Below are positions 9,181-19,015 of a DNA stretch of 64,000 bases, one piece after another. The position numbers were made by a program, and so were the translations under genes. Position 1 is the stretch's first letter, and every line of letters starts with the position of its first letter. Origin of the DNA: Odoribacter splanchnicus DSM 20712 (GTDB lineage Bacteria > Bacteroidota > Bacteroidia > Bacteroidales > Marinifilaceae); the NCBI RefSeq assembly GCF_000190535.1, contig NC_015160.1, positions 558,001 to 622,000 of the forward strand. Reading direction: 5' to 3'. Below the pieces are notes generated by a model. It was not told the DNA's origin and made no database searches. It saw nothing but the letters and a program-made list of their open reading frames with translations.

Positions 9181-10632
9181 ATGTTTTATAAGCAAAACGG
9201 AATTGTTGCCGGAATATTGTTGTTGATCTTATTTGCCGGAGCTATCGGCTTAGTCAGTGTACAGATGGACAAGACGGTGAATCGGATGCATTATTCAGTG
9301 GTGGAAGAGATGGGGGAGTACCGGACGGAACTGATCCGGCAGGATTTCCAAAAGACGGCAGAGCTGGTTGAAAGTATGCAGGATTATTTGGCGACACGGG
9401 GCTATCAGAAGGAACAATTCGAAGAGTTGATTGCCTTATTGATCCGACAGGATAATAAGGTGAGCCGAATTTGGTTCGAAACGGAAGGGAAAAGAACGAT
9501 TTGTACCGATTCCGGTATACGGGAGAGTGAAGCCGGACCTTCAAAGGAAAGAAATGGAGGGTTGTATGCCGAAGATTCCACTTATTACTGGACGTTATAC
9601 GGGCGGCAGGGGGAGGTGGCATTGGGGATCGATATCGCTTTGGATCATTTACATGCTTATTTTTCAAACTTATTACCTGCGGGGAAGAACTATGCTTATA
9701 TCCTGAACGACTCCGGGGTAATTGTCGCCCATCCCGAAGAAAAATGGCTGGGGATGCGGCTCCTCGATTCGCTTGAAAGAAGAAGGGTAAAACAGGTCGT
9801 CGGGGAGAATAAGCGGATCCATGTTACCGGTTTTTCGCAGTTTTTACTCTTGCCTGTCGATAAGATTTATTATCCGCTCACGGTGGGGACAGAGAAATGT
9901 ACGGTCGTCATTAACGTGGTGCAATTGGATAATCAGGAAGCTATGGCCGATTTCCATCGGTATGCTTTGTGGATAGTCGTGTTTACAGTCGTGATTTTTA
10001 TTGTTTTGCTTGCTTATTCCCAACGGCGGTGGCGGAAAGAATACGATTTACGGCAAAAGGCCGAACAGGAAGCCATCCGGCTGAATTTGCAACAATTGAA
10101 AAATCAACTCAATCCTCATTTTTTATTCAATGCTTTGAATTCTTTGAGTGCCTTGATCACTACCGACCCCGGAGTAGCCCGGAAATTTATATTGGAAATG
10201 TCGAAAGTGTATCGTTATGTGCTGGAAAAACGGAAAGAAAACCTGAGTAAATTAGAAGAAGAGGTTGAATTTATCCGCCACTATTATTTTCTCCAAAAAA
10301 TACGTTTCGGGGAACAATTGAATCTGCACCTGGCCGATAATTTGACAACGGTAAACGGGAGGATTCCGGCGATGAGTCTGCAATTGATTTTCGAAAATGC
10401 ACTTAAGTACAATGAAATTACTCATAGATATCCTTTGGATATCGATATTTATGCGGAAGTTGGAGCGGTGATTGTAGAAAATTCCTATCATCCCCGGACC
10501 GATATGCCGGAGGCATCTTTCGGAGTCGGCATGGAGAGTATTCAGGAAATTTATCGTTATTATGCTGACGTTCAGCCGGAATATGAGATAAAGGAAGGGA
10601 AATTTATCTGCCGCTTACCTTTGGTTGAATAA
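9181..10632 (+). CDS. LytS/YehU-type sensor histidine kinase
   Basis: Membrane sensor kinase of 483 residues. TM1 is at about 8-27, an extracytoplasmic Cache-like sensor follows (30-255), then TM2 (about 263-282, ALWIVVFTVVIFIVLLAY) and a coiled linker. The His_kinase domain (PF06580 type) has the signature LKNQLNPHFLFNALNSLSAL; the phosphoacceptor His is in NPHFLFN. The ATPase part is short: the N-box is FENALKYNE and the G-box region is GVGMESI. The likely partner is the LytTR regulator at 18204-18932, although a metalloprotease gene and a SusCD pair lie in between. The sensor domain suggests that it reads a small periplasmic ligand, possibly a product of that uptake system. Confidence 0.88.
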   Translation: MFYKQNGIVAGILLLILFAGAIGLVSVQMDKTVNRMHYSVVEEMGEYRTELIRQDFQKTAELVESMQDYLATRGYQKEQFEELIALLIRQDNKVSRIWFETEGKRTICTDSGIRESEAGPSKERNGGLYAEDSTYYWTLYGRQGEVALGIDIALDHLHAYFSNLLPAGKNYAYILNDSGVIVAHPEEKWLGMRLLDSLERRRVKQVVGENKRIHVTGFSQFLLLPVDKIYYPLTVGTEKCTVVINVVQLDNQEAMADFHRYALWIVVFTVVIFIVLLAYSQRRWRKEYDLRQKAEQEAIRLNLQQLKNQLNPHFLFNALNSLSALITTDPGVARKFILEMSKVYRYVLEKRKENLSKLEEEVEFIRHYYFLQKIRFGEQLNLHLADNLTTVNGRIPAMSLQLIFENALKYNEITHRYPLDIDIYAEVGAVIVENSYHPRTDMPEASFGVGMESIQEIYRYYADVQPEYEIKEGKFICRLPLVE

Positions 10633-10758
10633 TTCACTCCTTTTTTATCGTGTTTCATACTTTTATTCGGGGGATTCATTCTGGTTTTTTTTCATTTTAT
10701 AAAAAATCCCGATAATATTGTAAACTGCATAAATATCGATGAATATTGAATAAACTAT

Positions 10759-13338
10759 ATGATGAAAACCAGAACAAATTTAATTGTAGCGTTATTCGCA
10801 CTCTGTTTTACCGGAACAGTCTCCGATGCTTATGCCTGGGGATGGCATAAAAGAAAATCCGTAAAAAATGATTCGGTCGTAACTTCTGAAAGTAAATACG
10901 ATGAGTTGGTGAAGAAGGCAAAGACGCGGGAAGGTATGTTTCGTATTCATCAGGTAGAGAAGGATTGGTATTTCGAGATCGACGATTCGTTGATGAACCG
11001 TGATCTCCTGATTGTCAATAAAGTTTCCGGTGTACCTTATCAATTGAACGATGCCGGTTTAAATAAAGGGATGGCTTACGAAGATAAGCTGATCCGTTTT
11101 CATAAAGATACAGTGCTTAATAAAGTGTGGGTGACAACGTGGAATCCCCGTGTCAGTGTGCCCGAGGGGGATGCTATAGCCCTTTCGGTGAAGGACAACT
11201 ATCGTGAAGCTGTGATCGAACAGTTTCCGATAGAAGCCTTCAAGTCCGATTCTTCTGCCGTCTTGATCAAGGTGAATAAAGTTTTCGACGGAAGTGAGAA
11301 GAGCTTTAACGATTTATACAATAGTATTTCTTTGGGAGCTTCTGTGAAAAAAGAATTGTCCCGGATCGGAGGTATGAAAGCTTTTCCTCAGAATATTGTA
11401 GTAAAAGCTTTTCTGACAACCCAGATTACGGAAGGTACCGAGTCGGTACCCTTGACAGTCGAAACGACAACGAATATCGTATTGTTGCCGAAGGTGCCGA
11501 TGACTCCGCGTTTTGCAGACCGGAGAGTCGGATTTTTTACGACTCCTCACATTTATTTCAATGACAAACAACAGGCGGTGGAAACCCGTGATTTTGTACA
11601 TCGCTGGCGGCTGGAACCGAAACCGGAGGATATAGAGAAATACAAACGGGGCGAGTTGGTAGAACCGGCCAAACCGATTGTATTTTATATCGACCCGGCA
11701 ACTCCCGCTCAATGGAGGGAGGAGATTAAAGCCGGTGTTTTTGATTGGCAGGAAGCTTTTGAAGCTGCCGGTTTTAAAAATGCGGTTGTAGCGAAGGATG
11801 CTCCGACCGATGATCCTGATTTCGATATCGACGATGCGCGTTATTCGGTGATTACCTATGCGGCCTCGCAGCAAGCGAATGCCATGGGACCTTCTGTGGT
11901 CGATCCCCGTTCGGGAGAGATTATCGAAGCCGATGTCGTTTGGTGGCATAATGTGATGACAATGTTACATACCTGGATGCGGGTACAGACCGGGCCTATC
12001 GATCCCCGGGCCAGAGCGAATACTTTCGACGATGCTTATATGGCGAGTGCTATCCGTTTTGTATCTTCCCATGAAGTGGGACATACGTTCGGATTGAAAC
12101 ATAATATGGGAGCTTCTTCGTCTTTTCCGGTAGATTCGTTGCGCTCGAAGACCTTCACAGCAAGGATGGGCGGGACGGCTAGTTCGATCATGGATTATGC
12201 CCGTTTTAATTACGTGGCCCAACCCGAAGATGAGGTAGAACGAATTACGCCGGTGATCGGGGTATATGATAAATTTGCGATAAATTGGGCTTATCGTTGG
12301 CTGGATGTAAAGGATCCGCACGAAGAATTACCTGTACTCAATCAATGGATTACGAAACATTCCGGAGACAGGATGTATTGGTACGGCGAACAACAGGACC
12401 CTAAAGATCCGATCGATCCCCGTTCTCAGGATGAGGACCTCGGTGACGATGTGATCAAGGCTAATCGCTACGGTATACAAAATCTGAAACGGATTGTGCC
12501 GAATATTGTAGCATGGACCGAAGCAGAAGGACGAGGTTATCTGGAAGCGGGAAAATTATTGATGGCAGTGATCAATCAATGGAAAATGTATGCCGGACAT
12601 GTAACTGCGAATGTCGGAGGTTTCTATATCAACAATCCGGTGATGGGAGATGATCTGGAACGCTATGTACCGGTAGAGAAAGAACGGCAGAAAGAAGCGG
12701 TGAAATATTTATCCGAAGAAGTATTTACCGTTCCTGAATGGTTGTTTGCTGCCGATGTCTGGAAGAAGAGTTTTCCCGTTCGTATTTCCCCCCAGGAAGT
12801 AGAATATTCACCTTATAATACTGCCCGGGAATTACAGTATGCCTGTTTTTATGATTTATTGAAAGACGATCGGCTGATGCGGATGTACGAGGCCGAAGCG
12901 ATGAAGGGAAAGAAAAATGTGTATACACCCGAAGAAATGTTTGCCGATTTATACCAGGTGGTTTTCAAGGGATCCTTACAGGGACGTAATTTGTCTTTGT
13001 ATGAAAGGATGACCCAAAAGAATTTTATCGATGCTATCATTGTCAGTTCCAATAAAGCGGTGGAAAAAACGACCAAAAAAGCTTTGCATACCGGTTATTG
13101 TTGTGGTTTTGCAGCCCGGGAAGCTGCTTTCACGCTCCCCGAACAGCCTGAAACCCGGCTTAGCAATATGCAATATTCTTCTATGGGACGGGTTTCCGAG
13201 GCTGTATCGGTGAAGAGAGGAGTTATGTTACAGGTATTAAAATTGGCAGAAAGAAACCGGAATGCAGGAAATGCGGAAACCCGGCAACATTATGAAGATT
13301 TGGTTGTGCGGATTAAAGAGGCTTTGAATATAAGATAA
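10759..13338 (+). CDS. Zinc-dependent metalloprotease, metzincin-like (DUF5117/DUF5118 family)
   Basis: Secreted or periplasmic peptidase of 859 residues with an N-terminal signal peptide (to about A-Y-A-W at 24-27). The N-terminal region (30-300) matches the DUF5118/DUF5117 architecture of this Bacteroidetes family. The catalytic motif is HEVGHTFGLKH at residues 438-448, the full metzincin HExxHxxGxxH zinc site. The methionine-turn candidate SSIMDYARFNY follows about 30 residues later. A C-terminal alpha-rich extension completes the usual length. It is encoded 26 bp before a SusC/SusD pair, so it may trim peptides for uptake, by analogy with RagAB peptide importers. Upstream (10633-10758) no perfect promoter box is visible. 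Confidence 0.9.
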   Translation: MMKTRTNLIVALFALCFTGTVSDAYAWGWHKRKSVKNDSVVTSESKYDELVKKAKTREGMFRIHQVEKDWYFEIDDSLMNRDLLIVNKVSGVPYQLNDAGLNKGMAYEDKLIRFHKDTVLNKVWVTTWNPRVSVPEGDAIALSVKDNYREAVIEQFPIEAFKSDSSAVLIKVNKVFDGSEKSFNDLYNSISLGASVKKELSRIGGMKAFPQNIVVKAFLTTQITEGTESVPLTVETTTNIVLLPKVPMTPRFADRRVGFFTTPHIYFNDKQQAVETRDFVHRWRLEPKPEDIEKYKRGELVEPAKPIVFYIDPATPAQWREEIKAGVFDWQEAFEAAGFKNAVVAKDAPTDDPDFDIDDARYSVITYAASQQANAMGPSVVDPRSGEIIEADVVWWHNVMTMLHTWMRVQTGPIDPRARANTFDDAYMASAIRFVSSHEVGHTFGLKHNMGASSSFPVDSLRSKTFTARMGGTASSIMDYARFNYVAQPEDEVERITPVIGVYDKFAINWAYRWLDVKDPHEELPVLNQWITKHSGDRMYWYGEQQDPKDPIDPRSQDEDLGDDVIKANRYGIQNLKRIVPNIVAWTEAEGRGYLEAGKLLMAVINQWKMYAGHVTANVGGFYINNPVMGDDLERYVPVEKERQKEAVKYLSEEVFTVPEWLFAADVWKKSFPVRISPQEVEYSPYNTARELQYACFYDLLKDDRLMRMYEAEAMKGKKNVYTPEEMFADLYQVVFKGSLQGRNLSLYERMTQKNFIDAIIVSSNKAVEKTTKKALHTGYCCGFAAREAAFTLPEQPETRLSNMQYSSMGRVSEAVSVKRGVMLQVLKLAERNRNAGNAETRQHYEDLVVRIKEALNIR

Positions 13339-13364
13339 CATACAAACCTAAATAATAAATATAA

Positions 13365-16300
13365 ATGCGTAAACTATTGATCTTAATAACATTGTGCCTG
13401 CCTGTGGTGGTGTGGGCACAGGATATGCGGAAGATTACCGGGCGAGTGCTCGAGGCTGCGAGCGGTGAACCTCTCCCCGGTGCTACGGTTTTTATCGATC
13501 CGGATGCTCCTGAAGCTAAAGAATATAATCCTGCGGGGACAGTGACGGATGTAAGCGGAAAATTCGAATTGACCTTGCCTGCTTCGATTCGTTATGTGGT
13601 GGTGAGTTTTATCGGATACGAGGCTTTAAAAGCGGATATATCGGGAAAGACCGAATTTACTTTCCGCCTGAAGGAAGAAGTGAGTCAGTTGGATGAAGTG
13701 GTCGTTACGGGATATCAGCAGATAGAAAAGCGGAAAGTTACTTCGGCTATTACTACTGTACAGGCAGACGATATTAAAAGTATCGGAGTGGCCAGTATCG
13801 ATCAGATGCTGGAAGGACAGGTGGCCGGTTTGATGTCGACACCGACGAACGGTGCGCCCGGAGCTCCCGCTAAAATGCGGATCCGGAGTACGGTTTCTCT
13901 GTCGGGGAGTACCGATCCGTTGTGGGTACTCGACGGTATGATCCTGGAAGGAAACGATATACCCAAGGATTTTGGAGATAAGGATAATATCGATGAACTG
14001 CAGAATACTTCGATCGGCGGGGTCAATCCCGCAGATATCGAGAGCATCACTATATTGAAAGATGCGGCAGCTACAGCTATTTATGGAGCTAAGGCCGCTA
14101 ACGGGGTGATTGTGATTACGACGAAAAAGGGCCGGCAGGGAAAACTACGGGTGAATTTTTCCGGTGGGGTATTCTATACATTGAAACCTGATTTGGGCAA
14201 ACTGAATCTGATGAATTCGTCTGAGAAAGTGGACTTCGAGTTGGGATTGGCTTCCCGTTCCGATCTGGATTACCGGAGCGACTATGGTGAAGTGTCCCGT
14301 CTGCTGTCAAAATACGGGCAATTGGATGCTTTGAGGGAAAATGGGTTCAACGGTATTTCTTCCGAGGCACAGGGGGCTATCGATGCTTTGCGCGGACAAA
14401 CTACCGATTGGGGGGATGTGATCTACCGGAATGCAGTCAACCAACAGTATAACCTGAGCATTTCAGGAGGATCGGATAAGGCGACTTATTATTTTTCTGG
14501 CGGATATTACAATGAGCAGGGGACGACCCGTAAAACCGGTTTCGAACGCTACAACCTGACTTTGAAAACCGATTTCGATCTGGCTAAAAACCTGAAGGCC
14601 GGCGTTTCTCTTTTTTTGAACGACAGTAAGAAAAACGGTTACCTGACGGATGGGGATGCTTTTATCAATCCCGCCAATTATTCACGTAATGCCAATCCTT
14701 ACTTGCAGCTGACCGATGAAAAAGGAGATTATATTTATGACCCTGATATCGAAGGATATAGTGGCCGTTATGTGAAATTCAATTACCTGGAAGAGGTGGA
14801 CAATACGGATTATACGCTGAAAAATCGCTCTATAAAGCCTTTGTTTACTTTAGATTACAGGCTGACCGACTGGCTAAAACTACAAACTCAGTTTTCTATG
14901 CAGCTGGATCATTCTGCGACAGAAAAGGTGGCGGCTAAAGAAACTTATTATGTTCGTAAATATCGCGAAAAAACAAGAGGGAACGATGGTAGTTATTTTT
15001 TGCCCGACGGAGGAATTATACAGAATTCTACCAAAGATATGAATCAATATCATTGGAAATTGCAAGGTGAGTTCAATCAGGTGTTCGGAGAAGTACATGC
15101 TGTCAATTATATGGCCGGTATAGAATTACGTCGCAGCAAGGTGACAGACCTGATGACCCGTGGATTCGGTTATGATCCGAATTCGTTGACTACGAAGCCT
15201 TTGGTATTTCCTGAAGGAAGTACCCAGATAGATAATGCCGAATTTAAACAGTATAGTAAATCGTTCACGGAGGACCGTTTCCTTTCTGTCTACATGACCG
15301 GTTCGTATACTTATAATAACCGTTACACTTTCTTCGGAAGTTTACGGTATGACGGTTCCAATATGTTCGGAGTAGACCGGAAGTACAAATACTTGCCTTT
15401 ATGGGCTGTTTCCGGTGCCTGGAATATCAACCGGGAGGCATTTTTGAGCGATGCCGACTGGTTGTCCGATCTGAAACTGAGAGCTTCCTATGGGGTCCAG
15501 GGAAATGTCGATAAAGATACCTCTCCATTGGTTGTCGGGGAATGGGACAATACCCAGGTTTTACCGGACAATTCCGAGTCCAATATTATCGTATCGTCTC
15601 CCCCTAACCAATATTTGCGTTGGGAAAAAACCACCAACTGGAACGGGGGACTCGATGTGGCGGTGCTCGGTAACCGGATCGCGTTTACAGCCGATGTTTA
15701 CAGACGGGTGAGTGATGATTTGATCGGTATGAGGAGCTTGCCGGGAGAGAACGGTTTCGATTATTCGACCATGAACTGGGCGAAATTGACCAACCGGGGA
15801 TACGAATTATCTCTGTCTACAGTAAATGTGAAAACAAAGGATTTCCGGTGGGTGATGGATTTTAATCTGGCGCATAATAAGAGTAAGATCAATCGGCTCA
15901 ATGTCAGGGATAATTCCTATGAACCTTCACGCGAAGGCTATTCTGTCGGTGCTGTATTTTCGCTGAAGACCGCAGGGCTGGATGAAAATGGATTGCAGAT
16001 GTTTTATAATAAACAGGGGGAAAAGGTTTCTTTCAATGACTTTTTCGGTCTGGAATACGGTTATATGATGGGAGGCCTGATTCCTTTCCTGAAAAGTAAC
16101 CTGAGTGCAGAAGAATATCGTAATTTATTTACCTACGAAGGTACGACCGAACCGAAATTTACCGGTGGCTGGATCAATCGGTTTTATTACAAGAATTTCG
16201 ATTTGACCGTATCGGCTTCTTTTGTGTTGGATCAGACCGTGCAGGAACAACCTTTCTATAATCCGGTACAGACTTCACCGGGACAGAATTATTCCCGCCG

Positions 16301-16676
16301 GATGTCACAGATTTGGTCTCCGGATAATACCTCCGGTAAATATCCCCGTATCATGGGTACTTATACCGAAGGGGAGGAGAATTGGGCTTATCAGTGGCTC
16401 GGTATGCTCGATCCCGGTAATTCTTACCGGAAATACGACTACTGGTTCAAGAAGATGAGTTATATGCGCATCAATAGTATACGTTTAGGATATACTTTTC
16501 CCGAGCGGCTTTTAGGACATATCGGTTTTTCCTCTGCACGCATCAGCTTTGAAGCCCGTAATCCTTTTGTGTTCGGTAGTAGCTATAAAGGTTATTTCGA
16601 TCCGGAAACCTATGGGAATATTTATACCCAGCCGTTGGCGAAGACCTTTTCTTGTGGAATCGATTTGACATTTTAA
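13365..16676 (+). CDS. SusC/RagA-family TonB-dependent outer-membrane receptor (no STN domain)
   Basis: TonB-dependent transporter of 1103 residues. It has a short signal peptide ending V-W-A-Q, then directly a carboxypeptidase-regulatory-like domain (about 24-110, KITGRVLEAASGEPLPGAT). There is no STN domain, in contrast to the SusC proteins at 482 and 27220. TonB box region DEVVVTGYQ, plug (ITILKDAAATAIYGAKAANG) and barrel follow; the C-terminus ends in F. Lack of STN argues against FecR/sigma control. The flanking LytS kinase and LytTR regulator are the likely control system. It pairs with the SusD encoded 16 bp downstream and probably with the metalloprotease upstream. Confidence 0.94.
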   Translation: MRKLLILITLCLPVVVWAQDMRKITGRVLEAASGEPLPGATVFIDPDAPEAKEYNPAGTVTDVSGKFELTLPASIRYVVVSFIGYEALKADISGKTEFTFRLKEEVSQLDEVVVTGYQQIEKRKVTSAITTVQADDIKSIGVASIDQMLEGQVAGLMSTPTNGAPGAPAKMRIRSTVSLSGSTDPLWVLDGMILEGNDIPKDFGDKDNIDELQNTSIGGVNPADIESITILKDAAATAIYGAKAANGVIVITTKKGRQGKLRVNFSGGVFYTLKPDLGKLNLMNSSEKVDFELGLASRSDLDYRSDYGEVSRLLSKYGQLDALRENGFNGISSEAQGAIDALRGQTTDWGDVIYRNAVNQQYNLSISGGSDKATYYFSGGYYNEQGTTRKTGFERYNLTLKTDFDLAKNLKAGVSLFLNDSKKNGYLTDGDAFINPANYSRNANPYLQLTDEKGDYIYDPDIEGYSGRYVKFNYLEEVDNTDYTLKNRSIKPLFTLDYRLTDWLKLQTQFSMQLDHSATEKVAAKETYYVRKYREKTRGNDGSYFLPDGGIIQNSTKDMNQYHWKLQGEFNQVFGEVHAVNYMAGIELRRSKVTDLMTRGFGYDPNSLTTKPLVFPEGSTQIDNAEFKQYSKSFTEDRFLSVYMTGSYTYNNRYTFFGSLRYDGSNMFGVDRKYKYLPLWAVSGAWNINREAFLSDADWLSDLKLRASYGVQGNVDKDTSPLVVGEWDNTQVLPDNSESNIIVSSPPNQYLRWEKTTNWNGGLDVAVLGNRIAFTADVYRRVSDDLIGMRSLPGENGFDYSTMNWAKLTNRGYELSLSTVNVKTKDFRWVMDFNLAHNKSKINRLNVRDNSYEPSREGYSVGAVFSLKTAGLDENGLQMFYNKQGEKVSFNDFFGLEYGYMMGGLIPFLKSNLSAEEYRNLFTYEGTTEPKFTGGWINRFYYKNFDLTVSASFVLDQTVQEQPFYNPVQTSPGQNYSRRMSQIWSPDNTSGKYPRIMGTYTEGEENWAYQWLGMLDPGNSYRKYDYWFKKMSYMRINSIRLGYTFPERLLGHIGFSSARISFEARNPFVFGSSYKGYFDPETYGNIYTQPLAKTFSCGIDLTF

Positions 16677-16692
16677 CTCTAAATATAAAAAT

Positions 16693-18051
16693 ATGAAACG
16701 AATATATATCCTATTGATCGCTGTCTTTTCACTGGGAATGGGAGGATGTAATTATGTCGATGTCGATCCTGTCGGAAAGGTGATTCCGGATGAAGTTTCG
16801 GAATATCGGGCCCTTCTGACTACGGCTTATAGTACCTATCCCCAATACCGCCGCTATCTGATGGTACGTTCCGATGAAGTATTTCCGGATTTGTATGGGT
16901 TGTCTTACGATAATTACATTGACTTGGCCACTTTGAACGATGAGAATCCGGATCCTTTAACCGAGACTTATCCCTGGACGGCTATGTATAATATGATTTT
17001 TTATGCCAATACGGTTATCGAAGGAGTGATGGAGGCCAGGGCGGATGTCACGACGGATTCCCGCGAGCAATTGCTGGCTGAAGCCTATTGTCTCCGGGCT
17101 TTTGTTCACTTCGATTTAATCAATCTGTATGCCAAATGGTATGATCCGGCTACTGCGGCAACAGATAAAGCCGTTCCGCTTTCTTTAAAGATCGATATCG
17201 GACAGTCGTTTATACCTACTACTGTGGAAAAGGTATATGAACAGGTGTTCGCCGATTTGCAGGAAGCGGAGAAATATATGCAGGTGGAGCAACAGACGGG
17301 TGCTTATCTGTACCGGTTTTCGAAGAAAGCGCTGAAAGCCTTCCAGGCCAGGGTATATCTTTATCATCAGGATTGGAAACAGGCTCAGGAGACAGCCGAA
17401 AGTCTGCTGGCGGCTTGTCCGCTGGAGGATCTGACGACTACCGAAGCCCAACCTTGGACTTATACGTCGAAAGAAGCGATACTTGCTTTGGAAACGGTAT
17501 CCAGTACCGTAATGAAAGAAGATATGTACGTATTGGATAATATCAGCGGAAAATTTAATCAGATAAAAGAGGGAGATGAATATGTAGATGCCCGGCTGGG
17601 AAATTATTTGGTCGATAAATACGGAACCTGGTATTGTAATAAAGGAGGGAATAAGAATGAGAAGGTCACTTTCCGGAGTGCAGAGCTTTGGCTGATTGCT
17701 GCCGAAGCTGCTGCTCACCGCGAAGGACAACTGCCGGCAGCCAAAGAATATCTGTTGACCTTGCTTCAGAAGCGTCTGGCTGAAAGTTATTATAACGAAC
17801 GGAAAGCAGAGATCGAAACCATGAATCAGGAACAATTGTTGGCCGATATCATGGAGGAAAGGGCCCGGGAACTGGTATTCGAAGGACATCGCTGGTTCGA
17901 TCTTCGTAGAACAACCCGCCCGGAGGTTATAAAAAACTATATGGATGCCGATTGGAATTCGCTTACGGTTACGATCCGGCAGGACGATCCCAAGTATATT
18001 ATTCCTTATCCGAAAGAAGCGATTCAGAATAATCCGGAATTGAATAATTAG
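16693..18051 (+). CDS. SusD/RagB-family substrate-binding outer-membrane lipoprotein
   Basis: SusD-like lipoprotein of 452 residues. The signal ends G-M-G-G-C (Cys19), then NYVDVDPVGKVIPDEVSEY. The TPR-like helical scaffold contains LLAEAYCLRAFVHFDLINLYA, and the C-terminal RagB signature reads MEERARELVFEGHRWFDLRR. It forms the lid of the SusC encoded immediately upstream. Linkage to a metzincin peptidase makes a peptide ligand plausible, but this cannot be shown from sequence. A strong terminator follows at 18079-18133. Confidence 0.93.
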   Translation: MKRIYILLIAVFSLGMGGCNYVDVDPVGKVIPDEVSEYRALLTTAYSTYPQYRRYLMVRSDEVFPDLYGLSYDNYIDLATLNDENPDPLTETYPWTAMYNMIFYANTVIEGVMEARADVTTDSREQLLAEAYCLRAFVHFDLINLYAKWYDPATAATDKAVPLSLKIDIGQSFIPTTVEKVYEQVFADLQEAEKYMQVEQQTGAYLYRFSKKALKAFQARVYLYHQDWKQAQETAESLLAACPLEDLTTTEAQPWTYTSKEAILALETVSSTVMKEDMYVLDNISGKFNQIKEGDEYVDARLGNYLVDKYGTWYCNKGGNKNEKVTFRSAELWLIAAEAAAHREGQLPAAKEYLLTLLQKRLAESYYNERKAEIETMNQEQLLADIMEERARELVFEGHRWFDLRRTTRPEVIKNYMDADWNSLTVTIRQDDPKYIIPYPKEAIQNNPELNN

Positions 18052-18078
18052 GGTTGAGTTGAAACGGTAACAACGGAT

Positions 18079-18133
18079 AAAACGGTAACAACAGTAAAAA
18101 TGGTAAAGAAATACGGTTGTTACCGTTTTTTTT
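18079..18133 (+). terminator. Rho-independent terminator after the metalloprotease-SusCD unit
   Basis: Perfect 14-bp stem AAAACGGTAACAAC (18079-18092) and GTTGTTACCGTTTT (18116-18129), with a 23-base loop, continuing into a T-run to 18133. An extra copy of AACGGTAACAAC sits at 18063-18074 just before the stem. It ends the upstream operon and separates it from the LytTR gene. Confidence 0.8.
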
Positions 18134-18152
18134 ATAAAATAAAAAACTTTGA

Positions 18153-18184
18153 TTTGGCAGGCAAGTCCTTTTTTCGTATTTTCG
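18153..18184 (+). promoter_or_regulatory. Candidate Bacteroidales-type promoter of the LytTR gene
   Basis: TTTG at 18153-18156, 20-bp spacer, and TATTTTCG at 18177-18184. This is one base off the TAnnTTTG -7 consensus. It lies 19 bp before the response regulator start and just after the terminator, where a separate promoter is needed. Confidence 0.5.
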
Positions 18185-18203
18185 GGCGATCCTATATTTC
18201 AAT

Positions 18204-18932
18204 ATGACTGCAATTATTATTGAAGATGAAGCTTTGGCTGCCCGTGAATTGGAAAGTATTCTGAAAAAGTTGGCACCGGAAATAGAAATCGTTGCCCGTC
18301 AGGATTCTGTACGGGGAAGTGTACAATGGCTGAAAGAAAATCAGGTAGATTTGATTTTCAGCGATGTTCATTTGGGAGATGGACGTAGTTTCGATATTTT
18401 CGGACAAGTAGAGATCAAAGCTCCTGTCATTTTTATTACCGCTTATGATGAATATGCTTTGCAGGCTTTCAAGAGCCAGGGAATAGATTACATCCTGAAA
18501 CCTTTTGACGAAGAGGAAATACTGCGGGCGTTGGAAAAAGTGCGGAATTGGTTTGCAAAAGAAAAGAAAGCACCCCGGACGGTCCGATTTCAGGAGCGCT
18601 TTTTGGTGCAGATCGGAACGAAGATCAAATCCGTACCGGTGGCAGAAGTCGCTTATTTTATGGCCGATGGAAAATACCTGATGTTATATACCCATGAAGG
18701 GGGAGGGTATATCCTCGATCAGACGATGGCTGCACTCGAAGAACGCCTGGATCCCCAAATCTTTTTTCGGATCAACCGGAAGTTTATAGTGAGCTTTTCT
18801 GCTATCAAAGAAATGATCCGTTATTCCAACAACCGCATAAAAATCGGTTTATCTCCTTTGCCTCCTGAAAATATAGAAGCTATCGTCAGTGCCGACCGCA
18901 TTCGCGAGTTCCGGGACTGGTTGAACCGCTAA
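18204..18932 (+). CDS. LytTR-family response regulator
   Basis: Two-domain regulator of 242 residues. The receiver domain (1-120) has the acidic pair E7/D8, the phosphoacceptor D54 (in LIFSDVHLGD), T79 and K99 (ILKPF). The C-terminal LytTR DNA-binding domain (about 138-240) contains VAEVAYFMADGKYLMLYT and FFRINRKFIVSFSAIKEM. The LytS-type kinase encoded at 9181 is the natural partner. The two genes flank the protease-SusCD block, which is their probable target. The gene is monocistronic: there is a terminator on each side. Confidence 0.92.
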   Translation: MTAIIIEDEALAARELESILKKLAPEIEIVARQDSVRGSVQWLKENQVDLIFSDVHLGDGRSFDIFGQVEIKAPVIFITAYDEYALQAFKSQGIDYILKPFDEEEILRALEKVRNWFAKEKKAPRTVRFQERFLVQIGTKIKSVPVAEVAYFMADGKYLMLYTHEGGGYILDQTMAALEERLDPQIFFRINRKFIVSFSAIKEMIRYSNNRIKIGLSPLPPENIEAIVSADRIREFRDWLNR

Positions 18933-18960
18933 AAGTTATTCAGCGACACAATAACAAAAA

Positions 18961-18996
18961 GATCCCGGATAATGAATTTTCATCCGGGATCTTTTT
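18961..18996. terminator. Bidirectional terminator between LytTR and BFD-like genes
   Basis: Stem GATCCCGGAT (18961-18970) and ATCCGGGATC (18982-18991) with an 11-base loop. It is preceded by AAAAA and followed by TTTTT, so it can work for the plus-strand regulator and the convergent minus-strand gene. Confidence 0.85.
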
Positions 18997-19015
18997 GTTA
19001 TTGCTGGAAGGGAGA

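Noticed and set aside
13365..18051. Polysaccharide utilisation locus
   Set aside because: No glycoside hydrolase, lyase, esterase or sulfatase gene accompanies the SusCD pair; a peptidase does.
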